Shown: piece by piece, positions 9,214-18,096 of the stretch
Layout: the number at the start of each line of letters is the position of its first letter
Position numbering within the stretch: the first letter of the stretch is position 1
NCBI GenBank assembly: GCA_905182105.1
Contig: CAJJAR010000013.1
Coordinates: 1-64,000 of the forward strand
DNA length: 64,000 bases
Source of the DNA: an uncultured Paracoccaceae bacterium
Lineage (GTDB): Bacteria; Pseudomonadota; Alphaproteobacteria; Rhodobacterales; Rhodobacteraceae
Direction: 5' to 3'
Translations under genes and position numbers: made by a program
Notes under the pieces: model-generated
The model's database searches: none
What the model was told of the DNA's origin: nothing
The model's input: only the letters and a program-made list of their open reading frames with translations

Positions 9214-9690
9214 AATCCACGGCCTAAGGCCTGCCATCCGATTATTCCCAAGATCAAAGCGCCGGCACTCGCTGTGAAAAACGGCAGGTTCAGCGCATTG
9301 CTGCGCCCGATGATCGGTTCGCCGTAGCGCACGATCAGGCCTGATAGGATCAGGCCCATGGGCATCATTCCCCATGCGAGCAGGCGGTAAAGGCTGTTGA
9401 CCCGTCCCAACATCGCGTCTGGAATTGTGCGTTGGCGGTAGGAGACGGAGACCGAGTTCCATGTCAGCCCTGCGAATTGGGACAGGCCGATTGCGCAGGC
9501 CAGCGTGATCCAATTCGGCGCAAGTGCCATGACCAAATAAATGGGGGCTGATACTACAAGGCTGATTTGCACAGTAAGCTTGGGGCCTAGGCGGTTTACA
9601 ATCCGCTCTGCCACAAAGCCTGCGCAGACACCGCTAAGCCTTCCAAGGTGTAGGAAAACGTCCCATAGGATACTGTTAAAGTTTTGTGGT
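9201..9690 (-). pseudogene. MFS transporter C-terminal remnant
   Basis: The open frame covers only the last 4-5 helices of a major facilitator superfamily transporter, of the drug/siderophore-exporter-like group. Visible parts are a LSGVCAGFVAERIVNRLGP cytosolic loop and helices through ISLVVSAPIYLVMALAP, the loop YRQRTIPDAMLGRVNSLYRL, and two final helices. The frame opens at a stop near 9692 and has no start codon or signal before it. About two thirds of a normal 400-residue protein is absent, so this is a truncated, probably untranslated gene. The 5' limit is approximate. Confidence 0.75.
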
Positions 9691-9841
9691 TAATCATCAT
9701 TGGTTACGTCCTCTGCGCTTTTGCAGCTTGTTGTTTAGCGTGGTAACTAGTGCGAAAGCGGCCTGATTCTGTGCCTATTATGGTATCATTTCATGGTGAG
9801 AATGAGGTGGAATTCCAATAAATGCGTGTATTTGCATCTAA

Positions 9842-10534
9842 ATGACGTCAGTTTTTCAAAGCAATAACCCAATTACTATTGTAGGCGGTGGCGACGTCGG
9901 TTCTGAGGACTTAAATCTTGCCCTCAGTATCGCACCAACCTGTATAGCAGCAGATGGTGGTTCAATTGTGGCCCTGGCTGCGGGAATTCAATTAGAGGCC
10001 GTGATCGGCGATTTTGATTCATTAAATTCCTCCGTCTTGGCGCAGGTTCCTGTTGAGCGGCAGTACCATATTGCTGAACAGAATAGCACTGACTTTGATA
10101 AATGCCTGCGTAATGTAGAAACGCCAGTTGTCGTTGGCGTGGGGTTCTTGGGCGGGCGTGTGGATCACCAGATGGCTGCGTTGCATACCCTAGTTGTGCG
10201 TGCGGATCGCCCTTGTGTTTTGTTGGGCCCGCATGAAGTTGTGTTTCATTGCCCTGCCAAGATCGAATTACCGACCAAAGTTGGGGATATTGTATCACTA
10301 TTTCCCATGGCTGAGGTGACAGGTACCTCCGTTGGCTTGGAATGGCCGATTGATGGGCTGGCTTTGGCACCGGGCGAACAGGTTGGAACGTCCAACTGTG
10401 CGACTGGTTTCGTTCAGCTGAAGATGTCAGTGCGGGGCATGTTGTGCATTTTGCCCCGCCGGATGCTCGCGGATGTTACGTGGGCTCTGGCGACAATGCC
10501 TGATCACGTGAAATGGCCCGCTCGCGTAAAATGA
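9842..10534 (+). CDS. thiN: Thiamine diphosphokinase
   Basis: A cytosolic enzyme that transfers pyrophosphate from ATP to thiamine, giving thiamine diphosphate. Motifs typical of the family are ADGG near residue 38, the catalytic GDFDS at 58-62, STDFDKCL near 82-89 and GGRVDHQ near 104-110. At 230 residues the length is normal. The ATG lies in a short leader with no recognisable thiamine riboswitch. Its last 59 bases overlap the 3' end of the convergent EamA gene. Confidence 0.93.
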   Translation: MTSVFQSNNPITIVGGGDVGSEDLNLALSIAPTCIAADGGSIVALAAGIQLEAVIGDFDSLNSSVLAQVPVERQYHIAEQNSTDFDKCLRNVETPVVVGVGFLGGRVDHQMAALHTLVVRADRPCVLLGPHEVVFHCPAKIELPTKVGDIVSLFPMAEVTGTSVGLEWPIDGLALAPGEQVGTSNCATGFVQLKMSVRGMLCILPRRMLADVTWALATMPDHVKWPARVK

Positions 10535-11393
10535 TATAGACGCCTGCGGTCACTGTGATTGCGATGCCAACGGCAGCCATTCCATTTGGTAAATCCTGAA
10601 AGACCCAAAAGCCGATGACAGTTGCAATTGGGATTTCCAAATATTGCATAGGGGCCAAGGTTGCTGAGGGCGCATACCGCAAGGACCATGTCATCAACAG
10701 ATGTGCCATCGTGCCAAGGGCACCAATCGCCCATAACATGGTCCACTCAAATGCTGAGGGTGCCATCAGGGTCAACGCATCAATGCCAGAGCTTGTGGTG
10801 ATCGCCAGAAGGGGCACGATAATGCAAACCGCCATGACACCACTGACAGCCTGGAGTCCAATCGGATTGGTTTCTTTGGCGATTTTGCGGGTGATTAACA
10901 TGAAGAATGAGAAGTTTAGTGCGACAACCAATGGAAGCAGGGCTGGCCAACCAACTTCGGCAAAACTGGGCTGTACGACCAGAAGGGTACCGACAAAGCC
11001 AACGCTGCAGGCGATTAGACGACGGGCACCTACTTCTTCGTCTAGCACGTATTTACCAAGCAGTAGCATAATGAACGGCATGACAAAGGCGATTGCGACG
11101 GCATCGGCCAGTGGAAGGTATTGTAGGGCGGTATACATCGCACCAATGCCGAAGATATGAAGGACCGTTCTAAGGAAGGCGAGTTGAAGAACCCGACCGC
11201 TCATGCGCCACGCCAGCTTGGTGGCCCAGACCATCGGGATTAGGATGATCGCTTGCACTGCGAAGCGTATGACGAGCAATTGGCCGAGTGGAACTGTCTC
11301 ACCTAGGATCTTGGCAACAGCGTCACCCATTGGGGCAAGAACGCAAAAGCCAAGCATAAGCAGGATTCCGAGGAGGGGTTTATCTTGTTTCAT
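10476..11393 (-). CDS. EamA-family (DMT) transporter, copy 1
   Basis: A ten-helix drug/metabolite transporter of 305 residues with two EamA repeats, probably an exporter of amino acids or other small metabolites in the inner membrane. The first repeat ends in the family signature DEEVGARRLIACSVGFVG near residues 118-135. The second repeat ends at the FWVFQDLPNG loop and VGIAITVTAGVYIIL helix. It sits in tandem with copy 2 (11485-12393), which shares the RRLIAC/RRIIAC-GF-G and PSFA segments, so the two look like an old duplication. The substrate is unknown. Its 3' end overlaps thiN. Confidence 0.9.
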   Translation of the reverse strand: MKQDKPLLGILLMLGFCVLAPMGDAVAKILGETVPLGQLLVIRFAVQAIILIPMVWATKLAWRMSGRVLQLAFLRTVLHIFGIGAMYTALQYLPLADAVAIAFVMPFIMLLLGKYVLDEEVGARRLIACSVGFVGTLLVVQPSFAEVGWPALLPLVVALNFSFFMLITRKIAKETNPIGLQAVSGVMAVCIIVPLLAITTSSGIDALTLMAPSAFEWTMLWAIGALGTMAHLLMTWSLRYAPSATLAPMQYLEIPIATVIGFWVFQDLPNGMAAVGIAITVTAGVYIILRERAISRDQALSPEPT

Positions 11394-11484
11394 ATCATCA
11401 TGTTAGGCGACGTATCTTTTAAAAGCAACGTACAGGTTGCGCATGAATTGTCTTTGTTTAGGGCTTGATTGCTGCTATCTGGCG

Positions 11485-12393
11485 TCACAAGTTATTGGAG
11501 GTGTCGCTACTTTGACGCTCGCGTGCCAATATATACAGGCCAGAGGATATTATGATCGCAACGCCCAGCAGGGTTGTGGGTGTTGGCACATCACCGAAAA
11601 TTGCGATCCCGAATATCGTCGCAGTCACAATTTCTAAATATTGTAACGGGGCGAGGGTGCTTGCAGGCGCTTTGGACATTGCGAACCCGATCAACAGATG
11701 TGCGAGGGTCGCCATGACCCCGACACCGATCATCATCTGAACGGCAAAGGCGCTGGGCCACGCAGGATCGAGGCCTGCAATGTTTGAGCCATCCGCGAAC
11801 CACAGGACGGGGGCGGACAGCACCACGGCTGCAATGGCTGTGTATGATTGCATCGCGAGTGGATGCATCTTTTGCGCCATTTGCCGTGTGAGTATCATGT
11901 AGACCGCAAAGCACGCGGCAGTCCCTAGCGGCAACAATGCGACAGCGCCTGTGTTGGCAAAGCTGGGGCGGATTACAAACAGTGCGCCGATGAAGCCGAT
12001 GAGGCAGGCGATGATCCTGCGCGGTCCTACGGTTTCTTTCAGTATCACAGCCCCAAGAAGGGTTAGGATGAAGGGCTCAACAAAGAACACGGCGATTGCG
12101 TCTGCGATGGGCATAGAACGCAAGGCGGTAAAGAATAGGGCTGTCGCAACCATGATCAGGGTGGCGCGCAGCAGATGTAACACCACCTCTTGTCTGTTGG
12201 GGAGGTGCAGTACGGCAAGGTAGGCGGCGATTGGCAGCAGAAGGCTGGATTGCATGATGAACCGCGCGGCCGTCACTTGGGCCACAGGGATTTCATGCGG
12301 CACCAGTTTGGCGAAGACGTCGATACCGGGCGCGATCATTGCACCGGATGCCATCAGTAATACGCCTGTGAGGGTTGCGTTTGTGGGTTTCAT
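11485..12393 (-). CDS. EamA-family (DMT) transporter, copy 2
   Basis: A second EamA exporter of 302 residues with ten hydrophobic segments in two repeats. The signature KETVGPRRIIACLIGFIGA lies near residues 119-137 and VIRPSFANTG follows. It is the first gene after sdaA on the same strand: the sdaA stop and this start share one base at 12393, so the two are translationally coupled. That pairing with a serine deaminase makes serine, threonine or a related amino acid a reasonable guess for the substrate, but it is only an inference. Confidence 0.9.
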   Translation of the reverse strand: MKPTNATLTGVLLMASGAMIAPGIDVFAKLVPHEIPVAQVTAARFIMQSSLLLPIAAYLAVLHLPNRQEVVLHLLRATLIMVATALFFTALRSMPIADAIAVFFVEPFILTLLGAVILKETVGPRRIIACLIGFIGALFVIRPSFANTGAVALLPLGTAACFAVYMILTRQMAQKMHPLAMQSYTAIAAVVLSAPVLWFADGSNIAGLDPAWPSAFAVQMMIGVGVMATLAHLLIGFAMSKAPASTLAPLQYLEIVTATIFGIAIFGDVPTPTTLLGVAIIISSGLYILARERQSSDTSNNL

Positions 12394-13766
12394 CAGCAGT
12401 TGGGCACGTTGACGGCCAAGCCGCCAAGAGAAGTTTCTTTGTATTTGGCAGACATGTCCTCGCCCGTTTGGCGCATGGTTTCGATGCAGGCATCCAGGGG
12501 CACAAGATGCGTGCCATCACCACGTAGCGCAAGTGAGGCGGCAGAGACCGCTTTGATCGCGCCAAGTCCGTTGCGTTCGATACAAGGGACCTGCACCAAA
12601 CCTTTGACGGGATCGCAGGTCATACCAAGGTGATGTTCAAGCGCGATTTCAGCGGCGTTTTCGACCTGTTCGGCTGATCCGCCCATTACAGCGCATAGGG
12701 CTGCAGCGGACATGGCTGCAGCAGACCCCACTTCGGCCTGACACCCCGCTTCGGCCCCAGAGATAGAGGCGTTGTATTTCACAAGACCCCCAATTGCGGC
12801 AGCAGTCAGCAGGAAATCTTCGATATGGGATTTTGATGCACCTGGTACGTGGTCGAGGTAATAGCGCAGAGTGGCTGGCAACACGCCTGCAGCCCCGTTT
12901 GTTGGGGCGGTGACAACTTGACCACCAGCTGCGTTTTCCTCGTTTACGGCCATCGCGTAGACGCTCATCCAGTCATTGATGGTGTGGGGCGCTTGTTGGT
13001 TCATGCCCCGTTCGGCCAACAATGCGTCATGAATGCCTTTTGCGCGGCGTTTTACGTTTAGGCCACCAGGTAGGATGCCATCGGTTTCAAGGCCGCGGTT
13101 AATACAGTCATTCATTACTTGCCACAAACGCGCTGAACCTTTCTTAAGGTTGGCCGCACCGCCACGGGCTTCTTCATTGCTGCGCTTCATCGCGGCGATA
13201 GTTTTGCCAGAGGCGTTGGACATCTTCAGCATTTCAGTGGCGGATTTGAATGGAAAGGGGACAGGGGTTCCTTCATCGGTAGCTTTGCCAGCGGCCAATT
13301 CCTGTTCCGTCATGACGAAACCGCCACCTATTGAATAGAACACTTGGCTAAGGGTCACATCGCCTTGTTTGTCGGTTGCCATCAAAACCATACCATTGGC
13401 GTGGCCATCTAGCTGTGTGTCATAATCAAAGATCAGATCAGTCTTTGGGTTGAAGTTCAGCGTTGGTAGGTCTGCAGGGCTGAGTGTGTTCGTCTCGCGC
13501 ATGGTCGTGAGAATCGCATCAGCCTTGTCATTGTCGTAGGTGTCGGGCAGAAACCCAGCAAGGCCAAGGATTGTGGCGCGGTCCGTTGCGTGGCCTACGC
13601 CAGTAAAAGCCAATGATCCATGTAAGGACGCCTTAACACCCGCAAATTCAAACGGGGAGGCGCGCATCATGTCAAGGAAACGGGCAGCGGCCACCATCGG
13701 TCCCATTGTATGGGAAGAGGAAGGCCCAATGCCAACCTTGAACATCTCGAAAACGGATAGGAACAT
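12393..13766 (-). CDS. sdaA: L-serine ammonia-lyase (iron-sulfur type)
   Basis: A single-chain [4Fe-4S] L-serine dehydratase of 457 residues, converting serine to pyruvate and ammonia. The N-terminal beta domain begins with FEMFKVGIGPSSSHTMGPM near residues 6-24, the family hallmark. The alpha domain carries NGAAGVLPATL, cysteines in GAEAGCQAEVGSAAAM and LCAVMGG, and CDPVKGLVQVPCIERN. The protein ends in Cys457 (VPNC), matching the known 'tail-in-mouth' arrangement in which the C-terminal cysteine ligates the cluster until serine displaces it. It is coupled by single-base overlaps to the GST upstream and EamA copy 2 downstream. Confidence 0.96.
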   Translation of the reverse strand: MFLSVFEMFKVGIGPSSSHTMGPMVAAARFLDMMRASPFEFAGVKASLHGSLAFTGVGHATDRATILGLAGFLPDTYDNDKADAILTTMRETNTLSPADLPTLNFNPKTDLIFDYDTQLDGHANGMVLMATDKQGDVTLSQVFYSIGGGFVMTEQELAAGKATDEGTPVPFPFKSATEMLKMSNASGKTIAAMKRSNEEARGGAANLKKGSARLWQVMNDCINRGLETDGILPGGLNVKRRAKGIHDALLAERGMNQQAPHTINDWMSVYAMAVNEENAAGGQVVTAPTNGAAGVLPATLRYYLDHVPGASKSHIEDFLLTAAAIGGLVKYNASISGAEAGCQAEVGSAAAMSAAALCAVMGGSAEQVENAAEIALEHHLGMTCDPVKGLVQVPCIERNGLGAIKAVSAASLALRGDGTHLVPLDACIETMRQTGEDMSAKYKETSLGGLAVNVPNC

Positions 13767-14467
13767 TAGATTGGGCTTCCTTCAGGAGGGTTTGGTGATG
13801 CGGGGTTTGTGAACGGGGTTGCGTTCATGCCCTCTGCTTGGCTCAATAAATGGACGGGTGCGAGTGTTTCCAAGCGCAGACACATGTCGTGGAGGGCTGG
13901 GTAGTTGGCTAAGCTGTGCCAACTGCGGTCATAATCGCGTGGGTAGATGGCGGGCCAACGCAGAGTGGCCGCGATGTAAAAATCCAAAGCGCTGGGCGTT
14001 TGCCCGCCGCACAATGTGTGCCCTTGTGCCACAAGGCTATCGAGTTGGGTGTGATATCGAACCAATGCATTCGCCGCGGTTGCGCGCAAATTACTTTGGT
14101 GAATGGGGTCCGCGCCAATGAATTGATCAGGATAAAACAAAATGCGCAGGGCGGAGTGCACCGTATTGGATAAGAAGAACAACCATTTCAGGAAATCCGC
14201 ACGCTTAACGCTGTCTGGGGCAGGGCCCAAGCCGTCGTGGCGATCGGCCAGCCAAAGCAGAATAGCACCTGTTTCAAAGATGGGTTCCTGATCAGTTTCC
14301 AATGTTGGGATCAAACCATTGGGGTTCAGGGCGATGTAGGCTTCAGAACGTTGGGCCGCTTGGCTACGGTCCACGAGGGCGCAGCGATAGGGCGCACCGA
14401 CTTGTTCCAGCGCAAGGCGGATCACAAGAGACGCGTTATCAGGGGCGTAGTGCAGGACATAGCTCAT
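13766..14467 (-). CDS. Glutathione S-transferase family protein
   Basis: A 233-residue cytosolic GST-fold protein: an N-terminal thioredoxin-like domain (YVLHYAPDNASLVIRLALEQ, then NPNGLIPTLETD with the cis-Pro near residue 55, and ETGAILLWLAD as the glutathione-binding Glu-Thr) and an all-helical C-terminal domain with the SALDFYIAATLRW N-capping motif. A likely catalytic Ser or Tyr lies near the start. Conjugation, reduction or isomerisation cannot be told apart by sequence. It is the first gene of a coupled run GST-sdaA-eamA. Confidence 0.88.
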   Translation of the reverse strand: MSYVLHYAPDNASLVIRLALEQVGAPYRCALVDRSQAAQRSEAYIALNPNGLIPTLETDQEPIFETGAILLWLADRHDGLGPAPDSVKRADFLKWLFFLSNTVHSALRILFYPDQFIGADPIHQSNLRATAANALVRYHTQLDSLVAQGHTLCGGQTPSALDFYIAATLRWPAIYPRDYDRSWHSLANYPALHDMCLRLETLAPVHLLSQAEGMNATPFTNPASPNPPEGSPI

Positions 14468-14589
14468 TCCTCAATGAATAGGGCAGATGGTCCTATAGGT
14501 CTTTCCGAAAACGACATTTTAAAGTGAAGAGCGGACGTGACCCATTTTTACAATGTATTAGTGGGGGATTAAGTGGGTGCTTTCTTCTC

Positions 14590-14620
14590 GCACCTTAGCC
14601 AGCATTTTTATATAAGGTGC
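14590..14620 (+). promoter_or_regulatory. Inverted repeat in the rpiA leader
   Basis: An 8-bp inverted repeat GCACCTTA/TAAGGTGC (14590-14597 and 14613-14620) encloses a 15-base AT-rich spacer, 23 bases before the rpiA ATG. It could be a leader hairpin or an operator. I do not recognise it as a known riboswitch. Confidence 0.4.
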
Positions 14621-14643
14621 GCAGTAACTGGGGAGCCGCAGCT

Positions 14644-15426
14644 ATGGCTGGAGAATTGTCACCAATCGACAAGGCAAAATTTGTTGCTGCCAAGCGGGCT
14701 GCGCAATACGTCGAGGACGGCATGCGCGTTGGATTGGGCAGCGGATCAACTGCTGCATGGTTGGTGCGTTGTTTGGGTGAACGCGTACGCAATGATGGCC
14801 TGCGGATTAAAGGTGTTCCTACATCGACCCACATTGCTGAATTGGCACGCGAAGTTGGACTTGATATTATTTCCTTGGATGAAGCCAAATGGTTAGACAT
14901 CACGATTGATGGTGCAGATGAGTTTGACGGCGACCTAAATCTGATCAAAGGTGGTGGTGGTTCATTACTACAAGAGAAGATCGTGGCGACGGCATCTGAT
15001 CAAATGATTGTTATCGCGGACATCGGCAAAGAGGTTGAATCCTTGGGTAATTTTCCATTACCAATCGAGGTTATTCCATTTGGGTGGCAGACCACTCAAG
15101 CGCTGGTCGAAGAAACCCTTATTTCTATGGATTTTTTGGGCCGTCAGTCGACGCTGCGCATGAATGGCTATCGCCCGTTTATCACGGATGAGGGGAACCA
15201 TATTCTGGACCTTCATTTGAACCGCATTGGGAACCCACGTCAGTTGGCGATGGTTATAAATCAAATGCCGGGTGTGGTTGAAAACGGACTGTTTATTGAT
15301 ATCTGTGATGCAGTTGTGATTGGCTTCGGCGATGGCCGTGTCGAGATACGTGATATCAATGCGGGGACGGCCGAAACGGACCGTCTTGATTTCGTCGAAA
15401 CAGACAACCTGTTTAGCGATCTTTAA
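14644..15426 (+). CDS. rpiA: Ribose-5-phosphate isomerase A
   Basis: Ribose-5-phosphate isomerase (260 residues from this start) interconverts ribose 5-phosphate and ribulose 5-phosphate in the pentose phosphate pathway. Motifs are GLGSGSTAAWLV near residues 32-43, GVPTSTHIAELA, the active-site DGADEFD near 86-92, and the catalytic KGGGGSLLQEKI loop near 98-109. The ATG at 14644 has GGGGAG about 8 bases upstream, so it is preferred over the in-frame Met at 14617. It opens the co-directional series rpiA-gor-hflK-hflC. Confidence 0.96.
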   Translation: MAGELSPIDKAKFVAAKRAAQYVEDGMRVGLGSGSTAAWLVRCLGERVRNDGLRIKGVPTSTHIAELAREVGLDIISLDEAKWLDITIDGADEFDGDLNLIKGGGGSLLQEKIVATASDQMIVIADIGKEVESLGNFPLPIEVIPFGWQTTQALVEETLISMDFLGRQSTLRMNGYRPFITDEGNHILDLHLNRIGNPRQLAMVINQMPGVVENGLFIDICDAVVIGFGDGRVEIRDINAGTAETDRLDFVETDNLFSDL

Positions 15427-15443
15427 TAATAAGGACTAAGCCC

Positions 15444-16802
15444 ATGGCGTTTGACTACGATCTTTTTGTTATTGGTGGCGGCTCTGGCGGCGTACGTGCG
15501 GCCCGTGTTGCGGCTGGTGAACATGGTGCGAAAGTCGCATTGGCCGAAGAAGATCGTTACGGTGGCACCTGCGTTATTCGCGGCTGTGTCCCAAAAAAGC
15601 TGATGGTATTTGCATCAGGATATAGCGGTGTTGAGGCGGAAGCTGGTGCATATGGTTGGGATATCACTTTGGGTGATTTCAATTGGGACCGCTTTAAAGG
15701 TTCAATGCACGCTGAATTGGATCGCCTTGAAGCCATCTATCGCCGCTTGCTTGCTAACTCTGGCGTTGAGACATTCGATGCACGCGCAACTGTCAAAGAC
15801 TCGCACACCGTTGTCTTGTCCACAGGTGAGGAAAAGACAGCTAAGCATATCTTGGTCGCTGTAGGTGGTTGCCCAACACGTCCCAACATTCCGAATGCGG
15901 ATGTAGGTATCGTGTCTGATGATTTGTTTGATCTGCCAGAACTGCCAAAAACGATGCTGATTATCGGCGGCGGTTACATCGCGTCTGAATTTGCAGGCGT
16001 CATGAATGGTTTGGGCGTTTCGGTGACGCAATATTATCGTGGTGAGCAAATTTTGCGTGGCTTTGACAATGAGGCGCGTACATTGATTGCGGACCAAATG
16101 GTTGAAAAAGGCATCGATCTACAACTGGGCACGAACATCGCTGAGATGGAAAAACGTGACGGCCGGGTTTGGGTTAAGTCGACCACTGGCGTCGAAACCA
16201 TTTTCGATCAGGTTTTGTTCGCAACGGGCCGTAAACCAAACACGCATGGTTTGGGTATTGAAGAAGCTGGCGGCGTGCTGGGCCGTGGTGGCGAAATCGT
16301 TGTGGATGAGTATAGCCAAACTGGTGTTCCATCTATCTATGCGATTGGCGATGTGACCAACCGTGTGAACCTGACACCTGTTGCGATCCGTGAAGGCATG
16401 GCCTTTGTTCAGACTGTGTTCAACGCCAACCCAACACCTGTCGATCACGATTTGATCCCATCCGCGATCTTTACGCAGCCTGAAATGGGTACCGTTGGTT
16501 TGTCTGAAGAAGCAGCGGCTGAGATTGAACCGATTGAAGTTTATGCAACCACATTTAAGCCAATGCAATCCTCATTCGCGGGCAAATCTGATCGCGTCAT
16601 GATGAAACTAATCGTGTCCCAAGCAACGCGTGTTGTTTTGGGCTGCCATATCGTTGCGCCGAATGCAGGCGAGATGATCCAAATGGCAGGTATTGCGGTC
16701 AAAATGGGTGCTACAAAAGAAGATTTCGACCGGACGGTTGCGGTTCACCCCACAATGTCCGAAGAAATAGTAACAATGAAAACACCGACACGTAAAACAT
16801 AG
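15444..16802 (+). CDS. gor: Glutathione-disulfide reductase
   Basis: An NADPH-dependent flavoenzyme of 452 residues that regenerates reduced glutathione. It shows the FAD-binding GGGSGGVRAAR near residues 11-21, the redox disulfide GGTCVIRGCVPKK with Cys43 and Cys48, the second Rossmann motif GGGYIASEFAGV near 173-184, the TGRKPNT segment, the FAD-binding YAIGDVTN near 300, and the C-terminal HPTMSEE with the catalytic His. The ribosome site AAGGA lies just upstream. It starts 17 bases after rpiA ends; both support NADPH and redox balance. Confidence 0.96.
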   Translation: MAFDYDLFVIGGGSGGVRAARVAAGEHGAKVALAEEDRYGGTCVIRGCVPKKLMVFASGYSGVEAEAGAYGWDITLGDFNWDRFKGSMHAELDRLEAIYRRLLANSGVETFDARATVKDSHTVVLSTGEEKTAKHILVAVGGCPTRPNIPNADVGIVSDDLFDLPELPKTMLIIGGGYIASEFAGVMNGLGVSVTQYYRGEQILRGFDNEARTLIADQMVEKGIDLQLGTNIAEMEKRDGRVWVKSTTGVETIFDQVLFATGRKPNTHGLGIEEAGGVLGRGGEIVVDEYSQTGVPSIYAIGDVTNRVNLTPVAIREGMAFVQTVFNANPTPVDHDLIPSAIFTQPEMGTVGLSEEAAAEIEPIEVYATTFKPMQSSFAGKSDRVMMKLIVSQATRVVLGCHIVAPNAGEMIQMAGIAVKMGATKEDFDRTVAVHPTMSEEIVTMKTPTRKT

Positions 16803-16884
16803 AGACACATGGCTTGATTTTTTGACCTGAAAGCACATGTATAGAACAAGATCATAGTTTCTAAATTTAAGGAATGACGCGAAA

Positions 16885-18096
16885 ATGGCTGGCAATACAG
16901 GCGGCCCCTGGGGGGGCGGCGGCAATTCGGGCGGTAACAACGGCGGCAGCAATGGCGGCGGAAACCGTGGGGACAATGGCAATAACGGTGGCGGGCGCAA
17001 GCCAGGCAACGATGGACCACAAATCCCAGAGATTGATGAGCTGGTCAAAAAAGGCCAAGAGCAACTGCGCGTCCTAATGGGCGGCCGTGGTGGCACTGGC
17101 GGTGGCAACGGCGCTGACAATGGTGGCGGTGGCGGTCCTGCATTGACACGCAACACAGTTGGTCTTGGCCTTTTGGCAGCTGCAGTATTGTGGGGAATGA
17201 CCAGCTTTTACACTGTTCGTCCAGAGCAGCAGTCGATCGAATTATTCCTTGGTGAATTCTCAGGCATCGGTACTGAAGGTCTGAACTTTGCCCCTTGGCC
17301 ACTGGTAAAAGCCGAAGTGTTTGATGTCACAACCAACCGCACAGAGACAATTGGTGTTGCGCGGACGTCTGGCAATGACGGCTTGATGCTGACAACGGAC
17401 GAAAACATCGTAGACATCGATTTCGAAGTTGTTTGGAACGTCAAAAACGCACGTGATTTCAAATTCTCGCTACGCTCTCCGGAATCTTCAGTGATTGCGA
17501 TTTCTGAGGCTGCGATGCGTGAAGTTATAGCTGAATCAGAATTGGCTCCGATTTTGAACCGTGACCGTGCCAGCGTTGAAGTCGACGTGCGCGAATTGAT
17601 TCAACTTACTTTGGACAACCGCCAAACAGGTATCAACATTCTGCGTGTGAACGTTAAGAAGGTCGATCCACCAAGCCAAACAGTGCGTATGGTTGATAGC
17701 AACGGCAACGTAACAACCGTTTCTGTTGTGGATGCATTCCGTGATGTTCAGGCAGCTGAACAAGAGCGCGACCGCCTAGAGCGTCAAGCGGATGCATATG
17801 CAAACCAGAAAACTGCGGAAGCCCGTGGTGAATCTGCACAGTTGCTTGAAGCTGCTGAGGGCTATCGCGCCCGTGTGGTCAATGACGCTGTTGGTGAAGC
17901 CAGCCGTTTCTTGGCCGTCTTGAACGAATATCAAGCGGCCCCAGAAGTAACCCGCAAACGCCTTTATCTTGAGACGATGGAAAAGGTCTTGGGCAATGTG
18001 GACAAGATCATTCTTGAAAACAACACTGACGGTGGGCAGGGTGTCGTTCCCTACCTTCCTCTGAACGAATTGCGTAAAAATGGAGGGTCAAACTAA
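16885..18096 (+). CDS. hflK: FtsH protease modulator HflK
   Basis: A 403-residue inner-membrane SPFH/band 7 protein that pairs with HflC to cage and restrain the FtsH protease. The first 90 residues are Gly/Asn-rich low-complexity sequence, as is common for HflK. A single membrane helix follows (TVGLGLLAAAVLWGMTSFY), then the band 7 domain (RPEQQSIELFLGEF to VNVKKVDPP) and a long Ala/Glu/Arg coiled coil (EQERDRLERQADAYANQKT). The AAGGA ribosome site is 10 bases upstream. Its stop shares a base with the hflC ATG. Confidence 0.95.
   Translation: MAGNTGGPWGGGGNSGGNNGGSNGGGNRGDNGNNGGGRKPGNDGPQIPEIDELVKKGQEQLRVLMGGRGGTGGGNGADNGGGGGPALTRNTVGLGLLAAAVLWGMTSFYTVRPEQQSIELFLGEFSGIGTEGLNFAPWPLVKAEVFDVTTNRTETIGVARTSGNDGLMLTTDENIVDIDFEVVWNVKNARDFKFSLRSPESSVIAISEAAMREVIAESELAPILNRDRASVEVDVRELIQLTLDNRQTGINILRVNVKKVDPPSQTVRMVDSNGNVTTVSVVDAFRDVQAAEQERDRLERQADAYANQKTAEARGESAQLLEAAEGYRARVVNDAVGEASRFLAVLNEYQAAPEVTRKRLYLETMEKVLGNVDKIILENNTDGGQGVVPYLPLNELRKNGGSN

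Noticed and set aside
9691-9841. Possible thiamine riboswitch before thiN
   Set aside because: The conserved CUGAGA and ACCUGA-type blocks are not present in the leader.
16890-17150. Repetitive GGC-rich tract as a possible repeat array
   Set aside because: It encodes the Gly/Asn-rich N-terminus normal for HflK; units are irregular and in frame.
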